This document shows, in pieces, positions 46,474 through 55,667 of a stretch of 64,000 nt of DNA. The notes under the pieces were generated by a model that saw nothing but the letters and a program-made list of their open reading frames with translations, searched no databases and was not told the DNA's origin. The stretch is taken from the NCBI RefSeq assembly GCF_022570735.2, contig NZ_JANCNS010000003.1:310001-374000 (forward strand), written 5' to 3'. The position numbers and the translations under genes were made by a program. The first letter of the stretch is position 1; each line of letters begins with the position of its first letter. This DNA is from Christiangramia oceanisediminis (GTDB lineage: Bacteria > Bacteroidota > Bacteroidia > Flavobacteriales > Flavobacteriaceae).

Positions 46474-47523
46474 TTGAAGATACTTGTAATACAAATGAAA
46501 ATGATTGGGGATGTGCTTACATCCTCAATCCTCTTTGAAGCCCTGCGGAAGGAATTTCCCGAGGCCGAATTGCATTACATGATCTATAGCCATACCTACC
46601 CGGTTGTTCAGAACAATCCCTATATCGACAGGTTTATTATGCCTGAAAAAGGTCAGGGATTAAGAACACTGATCAAAAACGCGAAGAAGGAGCAGTATTA
46701 TGCAGTGATAGACGTTTATTGCAATCTACAAACAGCCTTAATCACAGGGCTTTCCGGAGCTAAATTCAGGATAGCCTACAGCAAAAGTTATACCCGCCCC
46801 TTATGTACTCATGTCTTCAGCAGGGAAATCGAGGCACATACCACAGCCGGAGCAGCCATCGAGAAAAGATTGCGGCTTATTTCTCCGCTATCAGATAATC
46901 TTCCCAGGGAGATAAAACCAAAAATTTATCTCGAGGAAAACGAGATCAAAGCTGCCAGAAAAAAACTGGAAAATTCAGGGATAGATCTTTCACAAAACCT
47001 TTTTATGATAGGAGCACTGGGTAGTTCAGAAAAGAAAACCTATCCACTTCCCTACCTGGCTAAATTGCTCGATGAAATTATAGAAACAGCCCCGGCGAAT
47101 CTTCTTTTCAATTATATTCCTTCCCAAAGGCATCTGGTTGAAAAATTGTATAACCTGTGTCACCCTGCCACCCAGGAGAAGATCCATCTTGACATCTACG
47201 GAAAAAGCCTCAGAGAGTTTCTTGCCATAACCTACCATTGCGATGCATTGATCGGTAACGAAGGCGGATCTGTAAATATGGCCAAAGCACTGAATATCCC
47301 GACTTTTGCGATATTTTCTCCACCTCTTAAAAAAGAGAACTGGAATATTTATGACGACGGCAGGCGAAATGTTTCGGTACATCTCAGGGATTTTGAGGAA
47401 CAAATGTTTCAGGACAGATCTCAAAAGCAATTGAAAAAAAGCTGGAAGCAATTATATAATGCTTTTAAACCAGACCTGGTCTCGAGCCAACTTCAAAGTT
47501 TTTTAAAAATCAATTCGAAATGA
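46474..47523 (+). CDS. Glycosyltransferase family 9 (heptosyltransferase-like)
   Basis: 349 residues, TTG start at 46474, needed because the first strand (KILVIQMKMIGDVLTSSILFEALRK) begins there and the first ATG lies past it. LHYMIYSHTYPVVQNNPYIDRFI and the C-terminal GNEGGSVNMAKALNIPTFAIFSP match GT9, which adds ADP-heptose or related sugars to the inner core of lipopolysaccharide. It is co-directional with dapD (9-base gap) and overlaps the next gene by 4 bases (ATGA). Confidence 0.88.
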   Translation: MKILVIQMKMIGDVLTSSILFEALRKEFPEAELHYMIYSHTYPVVQNNPYIDRFIMPEKGQGLRTLIKNAKKEQYYAVIDVYCNLQTALITGLSGAKFRIAYSKSYTRPLCTHVFSREIEAHTTAGAAIEKRLRLISPLSDNLPREIKPKIYLEENEIKAARKKLENSGIDLSQNLFMIGALGSSEKKTYPLPYLAKLLDEIIETAPANLLFNYIPSQRHLVEKLYNLCHPATQEKIHLDIYGKSLREFLAITYHCDALIGNEGGSVNMAKALNIPTFAIFSPPLKKENWNIYDDGRRNVSVHLRDFEEQMFQDRSQKQLKKSWKQLYNAFKPDLVSSQLQSFLKINSK

Positions 47524-48584
47524 AATATCGTTTCCTGATCTATATAAATCACGATTATGCGATACCTATCGGCAAACCCTTACAGGAGGAGATTTTAAAA
47601 AGAGGTTATGAAGTAAAGTGGTTTTCGGGACTGGAAAAGCCAAAAAAACTTTTTCCGGAAAACGGCGATCTGATAAATAGGATTGAAGATGCGATCTCTT
47701 ATGATCCTCATATTGTTTTAACCGCAACCGATACCGTTCCCGATTTCTTACCAGGACTCAAAGTCCAGGTATTTCACGGCTTTCCGGCGAATAAGCGCAA
47801 GGGAACCGACCAGTTTACCATTCGCGGATTTTTCGACCTTTACTGTACACAGGGCCCTTCCAGCACCGGTCCTTTTAAAGTACAGCAGCAAAAGTATAAA
47901 AGCTTTGAAGTCATAGAGACCGGCTGGTCCAAAATGGATCCCCTGTTTCCTTTGAAGCCAACCAAAAACGATAAGCCGGTTATCCTTATTTCCTCCACCT
48001 TTACCAGGTACTACAGCCTGGCTTTAATCGATGAAGTTGTTAGCGAGATCGAAAGGCTTTCTAAAACCGGGAAATATAAATTCCTGGCCACCCTACATCC
48101 AAAACTTGATGATTCGGTAAAACAAAAATTCCGGGAGCTTGAAAATGAAAATTTCGAATTCCATGATACCACCAATCTGATCCCACTATTTAAACAGGCT
48201 GATATCATGTTTTCTGACACGACTTCAGCCATCATCGAGTTCCTGCTTCAGCGAAAACCAGTAGTTACCTTTAACAATAACATGCCCGGCCACTATTTAA
48301 TAGATATCGGCCAGGTTTCTGAAATCGAACCGGCTTTTGATCGCGCATTGGAAAGTCCGGGTGAACTTATCCAGGAAATTGACAAATTTGCCAAATTTTC
48401 TCATCCTTATGAAGATGGAAATTCCAGCAAAAGAGTAATAGATAATACCATAAGATTTCTTCACGAAGACAAATCTCACCTGGAGAATAAACCCCTGAAC
48501 CTGATTCGAAAATATAAGATCAGGAAACAATTAGGTTACTGGACCCTTAAGACCTATGATGAGGCCTGGAGCCTAAGGAAATAA
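47520..48584 (+). CDS. CDP-glycerol glycerophosphotransferase-like glycosyltransferase (GT-B)
   Basis: 354 residues. A GT-B protein with VQVFHGFPANKRKG, an ETGWSKMDPLF segment and the donor-site block ADIMFSDTTSAIIEFLLQRKPVVTFNN, which resembles TagB/TagF-type polymerases and primases and related UDP-sugar epimerase-like folds. With no teichoic acid in Gram-negative Bacteroidota it probably transfers a glycerol-phosphate or sugar to a surface glycan. Translationally coupled to the GT9 gene. It ends 39 bases before the convergent GT-A gene. Confidence 0.78.
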   Translation: MKYRFLIYINHDYAIPIGKPLQEEILKRGYEVKWFSGLEKPKKLFPENGDLINRIEDAISYDPHIVLTATDTVPDFLPGLKVQVFHGFPANKRKGTDQFTIRGFFDLYCTQGPSSTGPFKVQQQKYKSFEVIETGWSKMDPLFPLKPTKNDKPVILISSTFTRYYSLALIDEVVSEIERLSKTGKYKFLATLHPKLDDSVKQKFRELENENFEFHDTTNLIPLFKQADIMFSDTTSAIIEFLLQRKPVVTFNNNMPGHYLIDIGQVSEIEPAFDRALESPGELIQEIDKFAKFSHPYEDGNSSKRVIDNTIRFLHEDKSHLENKPLNLIRKYKIRKQLGYWTLKTYDEAWSLRK

Positions 48585-48623
48585 AAAGGAAAAGGTCAAA
48601 ATCCTGAATTTCGGAACTACGAA

Positions 48624-49469
48624 TCACTTATTATAAAGCCCAAGGTTTGCTTTTAATTCCTTGAAATATCGTTTGAAGGTAAAATTCACCTGGTTCGTCA
48701 TACTGGTAAGCATCCACGAATTCACCGATTCCAGGTTCTTCAAGATCTCGTTTAATTTATTTTCTGAAATATGAAATTCATATAATTTTTCAGGATCTAC
48801 ATTCCCATATCCTGAAAATTCATTGACCTTATTTTTCGAATGAATGATGCTTAACCAAAGTCTTTCATTCTTGATCCGGGTCATATTCTTTTCGTATTTC
48901 CAGGAACCGTGACGATCCCGAAACCACACCGTTTTAAAATCTCCTTTTTTCTCGATAAGGCTTATAAAGGGATTATTTAATTTCAACAGACGTCCCAGTC
49001 GGTATTTATTTCCTGTTTCCAGGGTATAACCGTCTATGATATCCAGTGCCTGGTGATCCTGTTTATCGAAACGGTCCTGAATTGCCTGTATGTAATTCTC
49101 ATGGATACAGTCATCGTTATCCAGCCTCGAAGTGATTATATAATCTTCGGAATCAAGTTTCTGAATATTCTTTTTGATCTCCGGCAGAAAATTATCCATC
49201 CCATCGATAAAAAATGGAAGGAAGTTCTTATATGATTCTTGAAAGGCTTCCACCTTCTTCTTATAGATCTCAGGCGTATTTACATCGAAGAACACGAGCC
49301 ACTTGAAGTTCTGGTTTTTTTGATTTTTCACCGAACTGAAGCAATAATTTTCGAACAGATCAAAGCGCTCCTCCAGCCATTCTTCGGTCAAAACGGTTTC
49401 ATTGTTCTTGGTGGTCGTCCAGTCTTTCGCTCTAAGATTGAATCGTGTAAGTATGTAATGCTGAAACAT
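48624..49469 (-). CDS. GT-A glycosyltransferase, putative rhamnosyltransferase type
   Basis: 281 residues. FQHYILTRFNLRAKDW at the start, WLVFFDVNTPEIYKKK and the metal/donor motif DYIITSRLDNDDCIHENYIQAIQ fit the putative rhamnosyltransferase family (Pfam Rhamno_transf) of GT-A enzymes. The nearby QDHQALDIIDGYTLETGNKYRLGRL and RHGSWKYEKNM are its usual blocks. Donor sugar not certain. Together with the next two genes it forms a minus-strand group of three. Confidence 0.82.
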   Translation of the reverse strand: MFQHYILTRFNLRAKDWTTTKNNETVLTEEWLEERFDLFENYCFSSVKNQKNQNFKWLVFFDVNTPEIYKKKVEAFQESYKNFLPFFIDGMDNFLPEIKKNIQKLDSEDYIITSRLDNDDCIHENYIQAIQDRFDKQDHQALDIIDGYTLETGNKYRLGRLLKLNNPFISLIEKKGDFKTVWFRDRHGSWKYEKNMTRIKNERLWLSIIHSKNKVNEFSGYGNVDPEKLYEFHISENKLNEILKNLESVNSWMLTSMTNQVNFTFKRYFKELKANLGLYNK

Positions 49470-49516
49470 ATAAGTCTTTTATATAATAAACCTTTTAGGC
49501 TGGCTTCTTAAACCTG

Positions 49517-50269
49517 TTATTTTTTATTTTTCAGAATGCTTTTTAGCTTTTTCTTCCTTCGGATCTTTTCCTGGAATTGTTCTGTATAGAACCACATTTT
49601 CTGAAAAACTTCTTCCTCCGTTTTATCTGCCAAACGGGCATATTCATTGGCCATCATTCGAACCATTTTCTTTTGAGGAGTCAATCTTGAGAAATTCTTC
49701 ATTCGTTCCTCGAAAGAAAGTGCTTTAAAATTCATCCGATTAAGATCAACCAGGAAAAATTGATATTTTCCGTTTTCTTTTCGTATTAAAGTATTTCCTG
49801 GAGAATGATCTAAAAATTCGATCTCCTTCTCATGAAGTTCAAAAGTAAAAGCGGTGAATTCCCGAAGTATCCTTTCGTAATCTGGCAAGTTATTATTTTT
49901 TACCAGATCCCGGTACGTTAAATCAACTTCCAGATGTTCGCTTATATAGTAACTTTCTAAAAATGCAAAGTTTGTCTTATGTTCAACATAAGCTATTGGG
50001 AAAGGAGTATTAATCCCACGCTTCAACAGTTTATTGGCGTATTCGAAAGATCTCTGTGCTTTTGATTTCCTAATAAACCGGTAAGCAAATTTATTGACCA
50101 AATTAGGTATTCTGAAGGCTTTGACATTTATGTCCCGATCATTTAGTCTAAAGATCTTTATTTCATTGCGGCCTTTATGCAGACTGGAACCGGAATTTGA
50201 AAACCGATGAATTAGATCTTTAATTTCACTTTCTGAAAAAATGCTTTGCTCGTTAATTCGGTAATTCAT
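49517..50269 (-). CDS. WaaP/Kdo-kinase-like lipopolysaccharide kinase
   Basis: 250 residues from ATG 50269 (a TTG one codon upstream is less likely). Kinase fold: ATP Lys50 in NVKAFRIP, SYYISEHLEVDLTYRDL as hinge region, catalytic FLDHSPGNTLI (Asp154, Asn159) and metal Asp175 in FFLVDLNRM. This matches the lipopolysaccharide core kinase group (WaaP, KdkA, InaA). It would phosphorylate a Kdo or heptose of the inner core, which fits the neighbouring transferases. Confidence 0.87.
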   Translation of the reverse strand: MNYRINEQSIFSESEIKDLIHRFSNSGSSLHKGRNEIKIFRLNDRDINVKAFRIPNLVNKFAYRFIRKSKAQRSFEYANKLLKRGINTPFPIAYVEHKTNFAFLESYYISEHLEVDLTYRDLVKNNNLPDYERILREFTAFTFELHEKEIEFLDHSPGNTLIRKENGKYQFFLVDLNRMNFKALSFEERMKNFSRLTPQKKMVRMMANEYARLADKTEEEVFQKMWFYTEQFQEKIRRKKKLKSILKNKK

Positions 50270-50278
50270 CAAAAATTT

Positions 50279-51412
50279 TTAATTCTTTTGAAAACTTTTT
50301 ATAGATCCGCTTTTTATAAGCGATTCATAGGCCATAAAGGTTTCCTTTCCGAGTTTATCTGCCGTAAAATCTGAAATAAAACGATCATAAGATTTCTGTT
50401 TAAATTGCTCCCTGAGGCTATTATTTTCCTTTAAGGCGATCAATTTTTGAGCTAATTGATGGAAATCATTTACAGGCGAAGAAAACCCGTTAACTCCATC
50501 TTCAATAGCCTCCTCTACTACTCCTACCCTGGTAGAAACAACAGGTACTTTTTTTGAAAAGGCTTCGATCACAGATGATGGACCACCCTCGCGCTTAGAA
50601 GTCATCAAAAAAACGTCAAATTGATCCATCAGTTCTGATGCATCTTTCACAAAATCTGTATAAATAATATAGTCTTCTAAACCGTTTTTTTGTACCAATG
50701 ATTTCAATTCTTCGGTCAATGCAGTGAACTGCCCTATTTGAATAAGTTTAATGTTTTCTAACTTCCTGACCTTAACAAGTTCTTTCAGGGTCTTGATAAG
50801 AAGTGGATGGTCCTTAGCTTTAGTATGATTTGCGATATTTCCGATTAAAAAACAATCCTCGCTTAAATTATATTTCTCACGGATATTAAATGACTTAGTT
50901 GGCTTTTCCTCGTTTTCCTTAACACTATCGTGAACAACTATGGTTTTCCCCCTATTTTTTTCCGTCAAAATCCGGGAAAAATGCTTTTCTACATATTTTG
51001 AAACGCAAATGATACCGTCAATATTCCTGTAATTATATTTTAACCTGCTCAAGATACTATGTGATGATCTAACACTTTTCCTGGAAAGAATGGTTCTTGT
51101 TTTGAGATTGTAAAACAAGTCTGTTAGTATATATCCCGTGAGAGCATCATTAGTGTGTATATGAATAATATCTATTTGATTTTCATCTATTACCGACTTT
51201 AGTTTTTGTCGATATTCAGATGAAGTGGGCTTTAGATAGGGTATGGCAATGACATTTTCAGAAATTTGGCTGCAGCCCATATGAAGCGGGGTGTCTTTAT
51301 AACAAAGTAATTTCTGCGAGACATTGTATTTTGGTAACTCATTCATTAAATACAATAACTGCTGTTCGCTCCCTCCCCATGACCTGGCTCCAGAAATATG
51401 TAAAATATTCAT
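50279..51412 (-). CDS. GT4 glycosyltransferase
   Basis: 377 residues from ATG 51412 (MNILHISGARSWGGSEQQ); the open frame extends 40 codons further up to 51532, but that part runs across the divergent gene's start and a -7 box. GT-B fold: the GG of RSWGGSEQQ binds acceptor/nucleotide, IDIIHIHTND, and the C-terminal donor motif KREGGPSSVIEAFSKKVPVVSTRVGVVEEAIEDGVNGF with the E-x7-E Glu residues. Paralogous to the divergent gene at 51493. Starts 9 bases upstream of the kinase gene, same strand. Confidence 0.88.
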   Translation of the reverse strand: MNILHISGARSWGGSEQQLLYLMNELPKYNVSQKLLCYKDTPLHMGCSQISENVIAIPYLKPTSSEYRQKLKSVIDENQIDIIHIHTNDALTGYILTDLFYNLKTRTILSRKSVRSSHSILSRLKYNYRNIDGIICVSKYVEKHFSRILTEKNRGKTIVVHDSVKENEEKPTKSFNIREKYNLSEDCFLIGNIANHTKAKDHPLLIKTLKELVKVRKLENIKLIQIGQFTALTEELKSLVQKNGLEDYIIYTDFVKDASELMDQFDVFLMTSKREGGPSSVIEAFSKKVPVVSTRVGVVEEAIEDGVNGFSSPVNDFHQLAQKLIALKENNSLREQFKQKSYDRFISDFTADKLGKETFMAYESLIKSGSIKSFQKN

Positions 51413-51429
51413 TCCCAACTTAATTTTTG

Positions 51430-51437
51430 CAAATATA
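51430..51437 (-). promoter_or_regulatory. Putative -7 box for the minus-strand GT4 gene
   Basis: Minus-strand TATATTTG, exact TAnnTTTG match, 17 bases before ATG 51412. Confidence 0.48.
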
Positions 51438-51462
51438 ATTATCCTTAACTTCTTGAGAGTTT

Positions 51463-51470
51463 TAAATTTG
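51463..51470 (+). promoter_or_regulatory. Putative -7 box for the plus-strand GT4 gene
   Basis: TAAATTTG, exact TAnnTTTG match, 22 bases before the TTG start at 51493. With the box at 51430 it makes a compact divergent promoter pair in an 80-base gap. Confidence 0.48.
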
Positions 51471-51492
51471 AGCTTCTTATAAATAGACGATA

Positions 51493-52614
51493 TTGACCGA
51501 TAAATACCGAATCTTACACCTTTCAGCCACAAAGGACTGGGGAGGCGGGGAAAATCATATTTTAAACCTGGCGACTCATAACCTGGAAGGCACCAACGAC
51601 CAGCATCTTATTCTGTGTCCCAAAAACTCCGCATTACATCATAGGTTAAAGAATGGGAACCTGAATATGCATACCGTTCCAATGCTTCATAAACTTAGTC
51701 TAAACTATGTTTCCAGAATAGTTTTCATGTGTGAAAAATACGAAATTGACCTGGTTCATATTCACGACACCACTGCCCTAACCCTTGCGGTTATGGCATC
51801 AAAATTAAGTAAATTACCGCCATTAATTTTCAGTAAAAAAACTTCTTATTTTATCAAGAACAGGAAGCGAACACTTCATAAGTACAATCATCCCAAAATT
51901 GCAAAAATCTTTTGTGTTTCTGATCAAACCCTTGAAAACTGCAAAAAATCGATCACAGATCATTCTAAACTTATCCGCATTTATCACGGCACCAATATAG
52001 ATACTTTAAAACAGCGAAATGATATTGATATCCGCAAAAGATCAGGCATTTTTGAAGACGATATAATTATAGGTAATATCGCCAACCACTGGAGGTCAAA
52101 AGATCTGGCAACTTTTGTTAAATGCGCTCATGAGGTTGTAAATGTTCACGGACTTAAAAACTATCATTTTATACAGATAGGACAGTTCACTAAATACACT
52201 CCCGATATTCTAAATCTGGTGAAAAGACTGAACCTGGAAGACAATATTCATTTTTTTAACGAGCTCGAAAATGCTTCCGGTCTCATTCCCCAATTTGATA
52301 TTTCCCTGGTTACTTCTCAAAGCGAAGGCCTGCCGCAGTTCCTATACGAATCTTTTTATTTTAAGGTTCCTGTAGTTAGCACCAACGTGGGGGGAATCCC
52401 TGAAATTATCACAGATGGGGAAAACGGGATGTTAAGCAATCCGCATGAAGACTCTGTTTTAGCCAATAAATTGATAGCTTTGTCCCAGGATAAAATTCTT
52501 CAGGAAAAGTTCACCGAACGATCTTATAAAATATTGATCGAAAACTTCAGCAGCAGGAAAATGGCTGAACAAACCCTGGCCGAATATAAAAAAGTGCTTT
52601 ATGGAAAAAATTGA
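51493..52614 (+). CDS. GT4 glycosyltransferase
   Basis: 373 residues with a TTG start; no ATG precedes the first conserved strand (YRILHLSATKDWGGGENH). IDLVHIHDTT, IYHGTNIDTL, FEDDIIIGNIANHWRSKD and the donor motif SQSEGLPQFLYESFYFKVPVVSTNVGGIPEIITDGENGM define GT4. Clearly similar in order and motif to the divergent neighbour, so the two probably arose by duplication. Its last 14 bases overlap the start of tsaC, which joins the glycan locus to the tRNA-modification genes in one transcript. Confidence 0.88.
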   Translation: MTDKYRILHLSATKDWGGGENHILNLATHNLEGTNDQHLILCPKNSALHHRLKNGNLNMHTVPMLHKLSLNYVSRIVFMCEKYEIDLVHIHDTTALTLAVMASKLSKLPPLIFSKKTSYFIKNRKRTLHKYNHPKIAKIFCVSDQTLENCKKSITDHSKLIRIYHGTNIDTLKQRNDIDIRKRSGIFEDDIIIGNIANHWRSKDLATFVKCAHEVVNVHGLKNYHFIQIGQFTKYTPDILNLVKRLNLEDNIHFFNELENASGLIPQFDISLVTSQSEGLPQFLYESFYFKVPVVSTNVGGIPEIITDGENGMLSNPHEDSVLANKLIALSQDKILQEKFTERSYKILIENFSSRKMAEQTLAEYKKVLYGKN

Positions 52615-53170
52615 TCAGGAAATACGAAACTGCCTCGAGGTCATGAAAAAGGGAGGTATCATCCTTTACCCTACAGATACGGTTTGGGGAATTGGCTGTG
52701 ATGCCACCAATGCCGATGCTATAGATAAAATATACCAGCTTAAAAAAAGAGAAGAATCAAAGGCCCTCATCTGCCTCGTCTCTAATTTCAAAATGCTGGA
52801 ACAATATGTTGAAGAAGTTCCGGAGATGGCCTATGACATCCTGAAATATGCCAAAAAACCCACCACCATCATTTACGACAAACCTATCCGGATCGCCGAG
52901 AACCTGGTTAGCGAAGATGATTCCCTGGGCATACGGGTGGTGCGGGACACATTTTGTTCAGAACTGGTGAAGAAAATGAGGCGCCCATTGGTTTCCACCT
53001 CGGCCAACATCAGCGGTCAACCCACTCCTCAATCCTTCGATCAAATCACCCCGGAAATTTTAAAAGGTGTTGACTATGTAGTAAATTTGCAGCGTTCAAA
53101 AAAATCACCAAAACCCTCAGCAATTATCAAGCTGAGCAATGACGGAAAGGTGAAAGTGATACGCAAATAG
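52601..53170 (+). CDS. tsaC: L-threonylcarbamoyladenylate synthase (Sua5/YrdC/TsaC)
   Basis: 189 residues. Makes the threonylcarbamoyl-AMP used for t6A37 in tRNAs. GGIILYPTDTVWGIGCDATN, KKREESKALICLV and RRPLVSTSANISGQPTPQSF are the YrdC-domain blocks. No C-terminal Sua5 domain. It overlaps the GT4 gene by 14 bases and is followed 3 bases later by cca. Confidence 0.94.
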   Translation: MEKIDQEIRNCLEVMKKGGIILYPTDTVWGIGCDATNADAIDKIYQLKKREESKALICLVSNFKMLEQYVEEVPEMAYDILKYAKKPTTIIYDKPIRIAENLVSEDDSLGIRVVRDTFCSELVKKMRRPLVSTSANISGQPTPQSFDQITPEILKGVDYVVNLQRSKKSPKPSAIIKLSNDGKVKVIRK

Positions 53171-53173
53171 AAG

Positions 53174-54607
53174 ATGCCGAAATACCACAATTACAGCAAA
53201 GCTTTAGATCATAAAATATTCAGAGTAATTTCAGAAGCTGCGGAAGCGCTTTCTGTGGATGCCTATGTAATTGGCGGATTTGTACGTGATCACATCCTGG
53301 AACGCGGAGAACCCAAGGATATCGATATTGTTGCCATTGGCAGCGGCATCGAACTGGCTAAAAAAGTTTCAGAACTGCTCCCGGATAAACCCAAGGTGCA
53401 GGTTTTTAAGAATTTCGGCACCGCTATGTTGCGTTCCGAAGATCATGAGATCGAGTTCGTGGGCGCCCGAATGGAAAGCTACCGAAGCGACAGCCGTAAA
53501 CCTATCGTGGAAGATGGCAGCCTGGAAGATGACCAGAATCGCCGGGATTTTACCATCAATGCACTCGCATTAAAACTGAACAAAGATGGATTTGGAGACC
53601 TCCTCGATCCATTCAATGGTTACGACGACCTTAAACAGAGGATAATTAGAACTCCCCTGGATCCGGATATTACGTATTCAGACGATCCCTTAAGAATGTA
53701 CCGAGCCATCAGGTTTGCCTCTCAGCTCAATTTTATGATCGAAGCTGAATCACTGAAAGCGATCAAGCGGAATAAAGACCGAATAAAGATCATTTCGAAA
53801 GAGCGCATCCTGGATGAACTCAATAAGATCCTTCTAAGTGATAAACCTTCAAAAGGCCTTGCTTTATTGTTCAAAACCGGTCTTCTGAAAAAGATCCTTC
53901 CGGAACTCACCGCTCTTCAGGGAATCGATGAAAAGGACGGGCAAAAACACAAGGATAATTTCTGGCATACCCTGGAAGTTGTGGATAATATTTCAGAAAA
54001 TACCAATGATCTGTGGCTTCGATGGGCTGCCCTGCTTCATGATATTGGAAAGGCGCCTACCAAGAAATTCCATAAAAAGATAGGCTGGACCTTTCATGGC
54101 CATGAATTCGTGGGAGCCAAAATGGTCTTTAAACTATTCAAAAGGTTAAGACTGCCATTGAATGACAAGATGAAGTTCGTTCAGAAGATGGTATTGTTGA
54201 GCTCAAGGCCAATTGCCATTGTTGATGATAATGTGACCGATTCGGCCGTGAGAAGGCTGGTATTTGATGCCGGGGATCATATCGAAGACCTGATGATCCT
54301 GTGTGAGGCAGATATCACGACCAAAAACCCGAAGCGTTTTAAAAAATATCACAGTAATTTCAAGAAGGTCCGGGAAAAGATCGAAGAGGTTGAAGAACGT
54401 GACCATATCAGGAATTTCCAGCCTCCGGTTAGTGGAGAGGAGATCATGACCACTTTCGGGATCAAACCAAGCCGGGAAGTTGGAATCATCAAGGATGCCA
54501 TTAAAGAAGCCATCCTGGAAGGAGAGATCCCGAACCAGTATGAGCCCGCGAGAGACTATATGCTGAAAAAAGGAAAAGACCTTGGATTGAAAGTTCCACA
54601 GGAATAA
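53174..54607 (+). CDS. cca: CCA tRNA nucleotidyltransferase / poly(A)-polymerase family with HD domain
   Basis: 477 residues. Class II nucleotidyltransferase: YVIGGFVRDHIL, catalytic DIDIVAIG (two Asp), ESYRSDSRKP, NRRDFTINALA and LRMYRAIRFASQL, followed by a helical domain and a C-terminal HD phosphohydrolase domain (WAALLHDIGKAPT). It adds or repairs the tRNA 3' CCA end. Full length. In an operon with tsaC and ctaA. Confidence 0.95.
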   Translation: MPKYHNYSKALDHKIFRVISEAAEALSVDAYVIGGFVRDHILERGEPKDIDIVAIGSGIELAKKVSELLPDKPKVQVFKNFGTAMLRSEDHEIEFVGARMESYRSDSRKPIVEDGSLEDDQNRRDFTINALALKLNKDGFGDLLDPFNGYDDLKQRIIRTPLDPDITYSDDPLRMYRAIRFASQLNFMIEAESLKAIKRNKDRIKIISKERILDELNKILLSDKPSKGLALLFKTGLLKKILPELTALQGIDEKDGQKHKDNFWHTLEVVDNISENTNDLWLRWAALLHDIGKAPTKKFHKKIGWTFHGHEFVGAKMVFKLFKRLRLPLNDKMKFVQKMVLLSSRPIAIVDDNVTDSAVRRLVFDAGDHIEDLMILCEADITTKNPKRFKKYHSNFKKVREKIEEVEERDHIRNFQPPVSGEEIMTTFGIKPSREVGIIKDAIKEAILEGEIPNQYEPARDYMLKKGKDLGLKVPQE

Positions 54608-54617
54608 CTGAAAAACC

Positions 54618-55643
54618 ATGTACAGAAAATTTGTAAAGATCTCGCTTATCCTGGTCTACCTGGTGATCATCGCCGGAGCCGTGGTGAGAATGACCGGCTC
54701 AGGAATGGGATGTCCGGACTGGCCTAAATGTTTTGGTTATTATATTCCGCCTACGGAAGTTTCAGAATTGCAATTTCAGCCAAACCGCGATTATAAAAAG
54801 GGTCAGGTTATCATCGTTGATGAAAGTTTGAAAGTGGCAGCATCCGATTTTACCTCTGCGGAAACCTATAAGCCGGAAAACTGGCAGAATTACGAAAAGC
54901 ACGACTACGCCATTTTCAATCCTACCCACACCTGGGTGGAATACATCAACCGACTTTTTGGAGCCCTGGCCGGTTTTGCCGTTTTGATTATGGCATTTCT
55001 ATCCTTCAGAAAATGGAAAAAGAAAAGACGAATTACCATCTTATCCTGGCTAAGTGTCCTGATGATGGGATTCCAGGCCTGGCTTGGCGCCACCGTGGTC
55101 TATTCGGTCCTGGCGCCAGCACGAATCACCATTCATATGGTAATGGCCCTGGTGATCGTGGCTGTTCTCATTTACCTGTTACAGATCTCTTCAGAAGCTG
55201 AAAACAATAAATATAAAACCAAAAAGTTTCAGAATTTATTGGGGTTTGCTGTCATTTTAACTTTAATACAGGTCGTGTTGGGAACACAGGTAAGGCAATT
55301 CGTGGACGAACAAATTCGAAGCCTTGGGTATAATGCAGAAGAACTCTGGCTGAATGATCCAGATATCACATTTTATATTCACCGCTCCTTCTCTATTTTA
55401 GTACTATTACTGAACCTTTACCTGTTCTGGCTCAACCGAAACCTGGGTCTTAACCGTAAAAAGATCAATATCGTGGTGTTTCTCATCCTGCTGGAAGTAG
55501 CAACCGGGGTTGCCATGTATAATTTTGATTTTCCGTTTCTATCCCAGCCATTGCACCTGGTCATCGCTTCCCTGCTTTTTGGATATCAGTTCTACCTGTT
55601 AATGGAAGCCCGCAATGCCCCTGAGAAGATTAAAAAATCGTAA
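54618..55643 (+). CDS. ctaA: Heme A synthase (CtaA/Cox15)
   Basis: 341 residues, eight predicted helices. Oxidises heme O to heme A for the terminal oxidase. RMTGSGMGCPDWPKCFGYYIPP (with the two Cys), HTWVEYINRLFGALAGFAV (His ligand and Arg), HMVMALVIVAVLIYL, GTQVRQFVDEQ and ITFYIHRSFSILVLLLNLYLF are the conserved segments. The long first extracytoplasmic loop (about 35-95) is usual in Bacteroidota. Starts 10 bases after cca. Confidence 0.95.
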   Translation: MYRKFVKISLILVYLVIIAGAVVRMTGSGMGCPDWPKCFGYYIPPTEVSELQFQPNRDYKKGQVIIVDESLKVAASDFTSAETYKPENWQNYEKHDYAIFNPTHTWVEYINRLFGALAGFAVLIMAFLSFRKWKKKRRITILSWLSVLMMGFQAWLGATVVYSVLAPARITIHMVMALVIVAVLIYLLQISSEAENNKYKTKKFQNLLGFAVILTLIQVVLGTQVRQFVDEQIRSLGYNAEELWLNDPDITFYIHRSFSILVLLLNLYLFWLNRNLGLNRKKINIVVFLILLEVATGVAMYNFDFPFLSQPLHLVIASLLFGYQFYLLMEARNAPEKIKKS

Positions 55644-55667
55644 CTTTGGCCCGTAAAAATTTTAATT

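Noticed and set aside
50279-51532. Forty-residue N-terminal extension of the minus-strand GT4
   Set aside because: It crosses a -7 box and the start of the divergent gene, and precedes the first conserved strand (MNILHISG).
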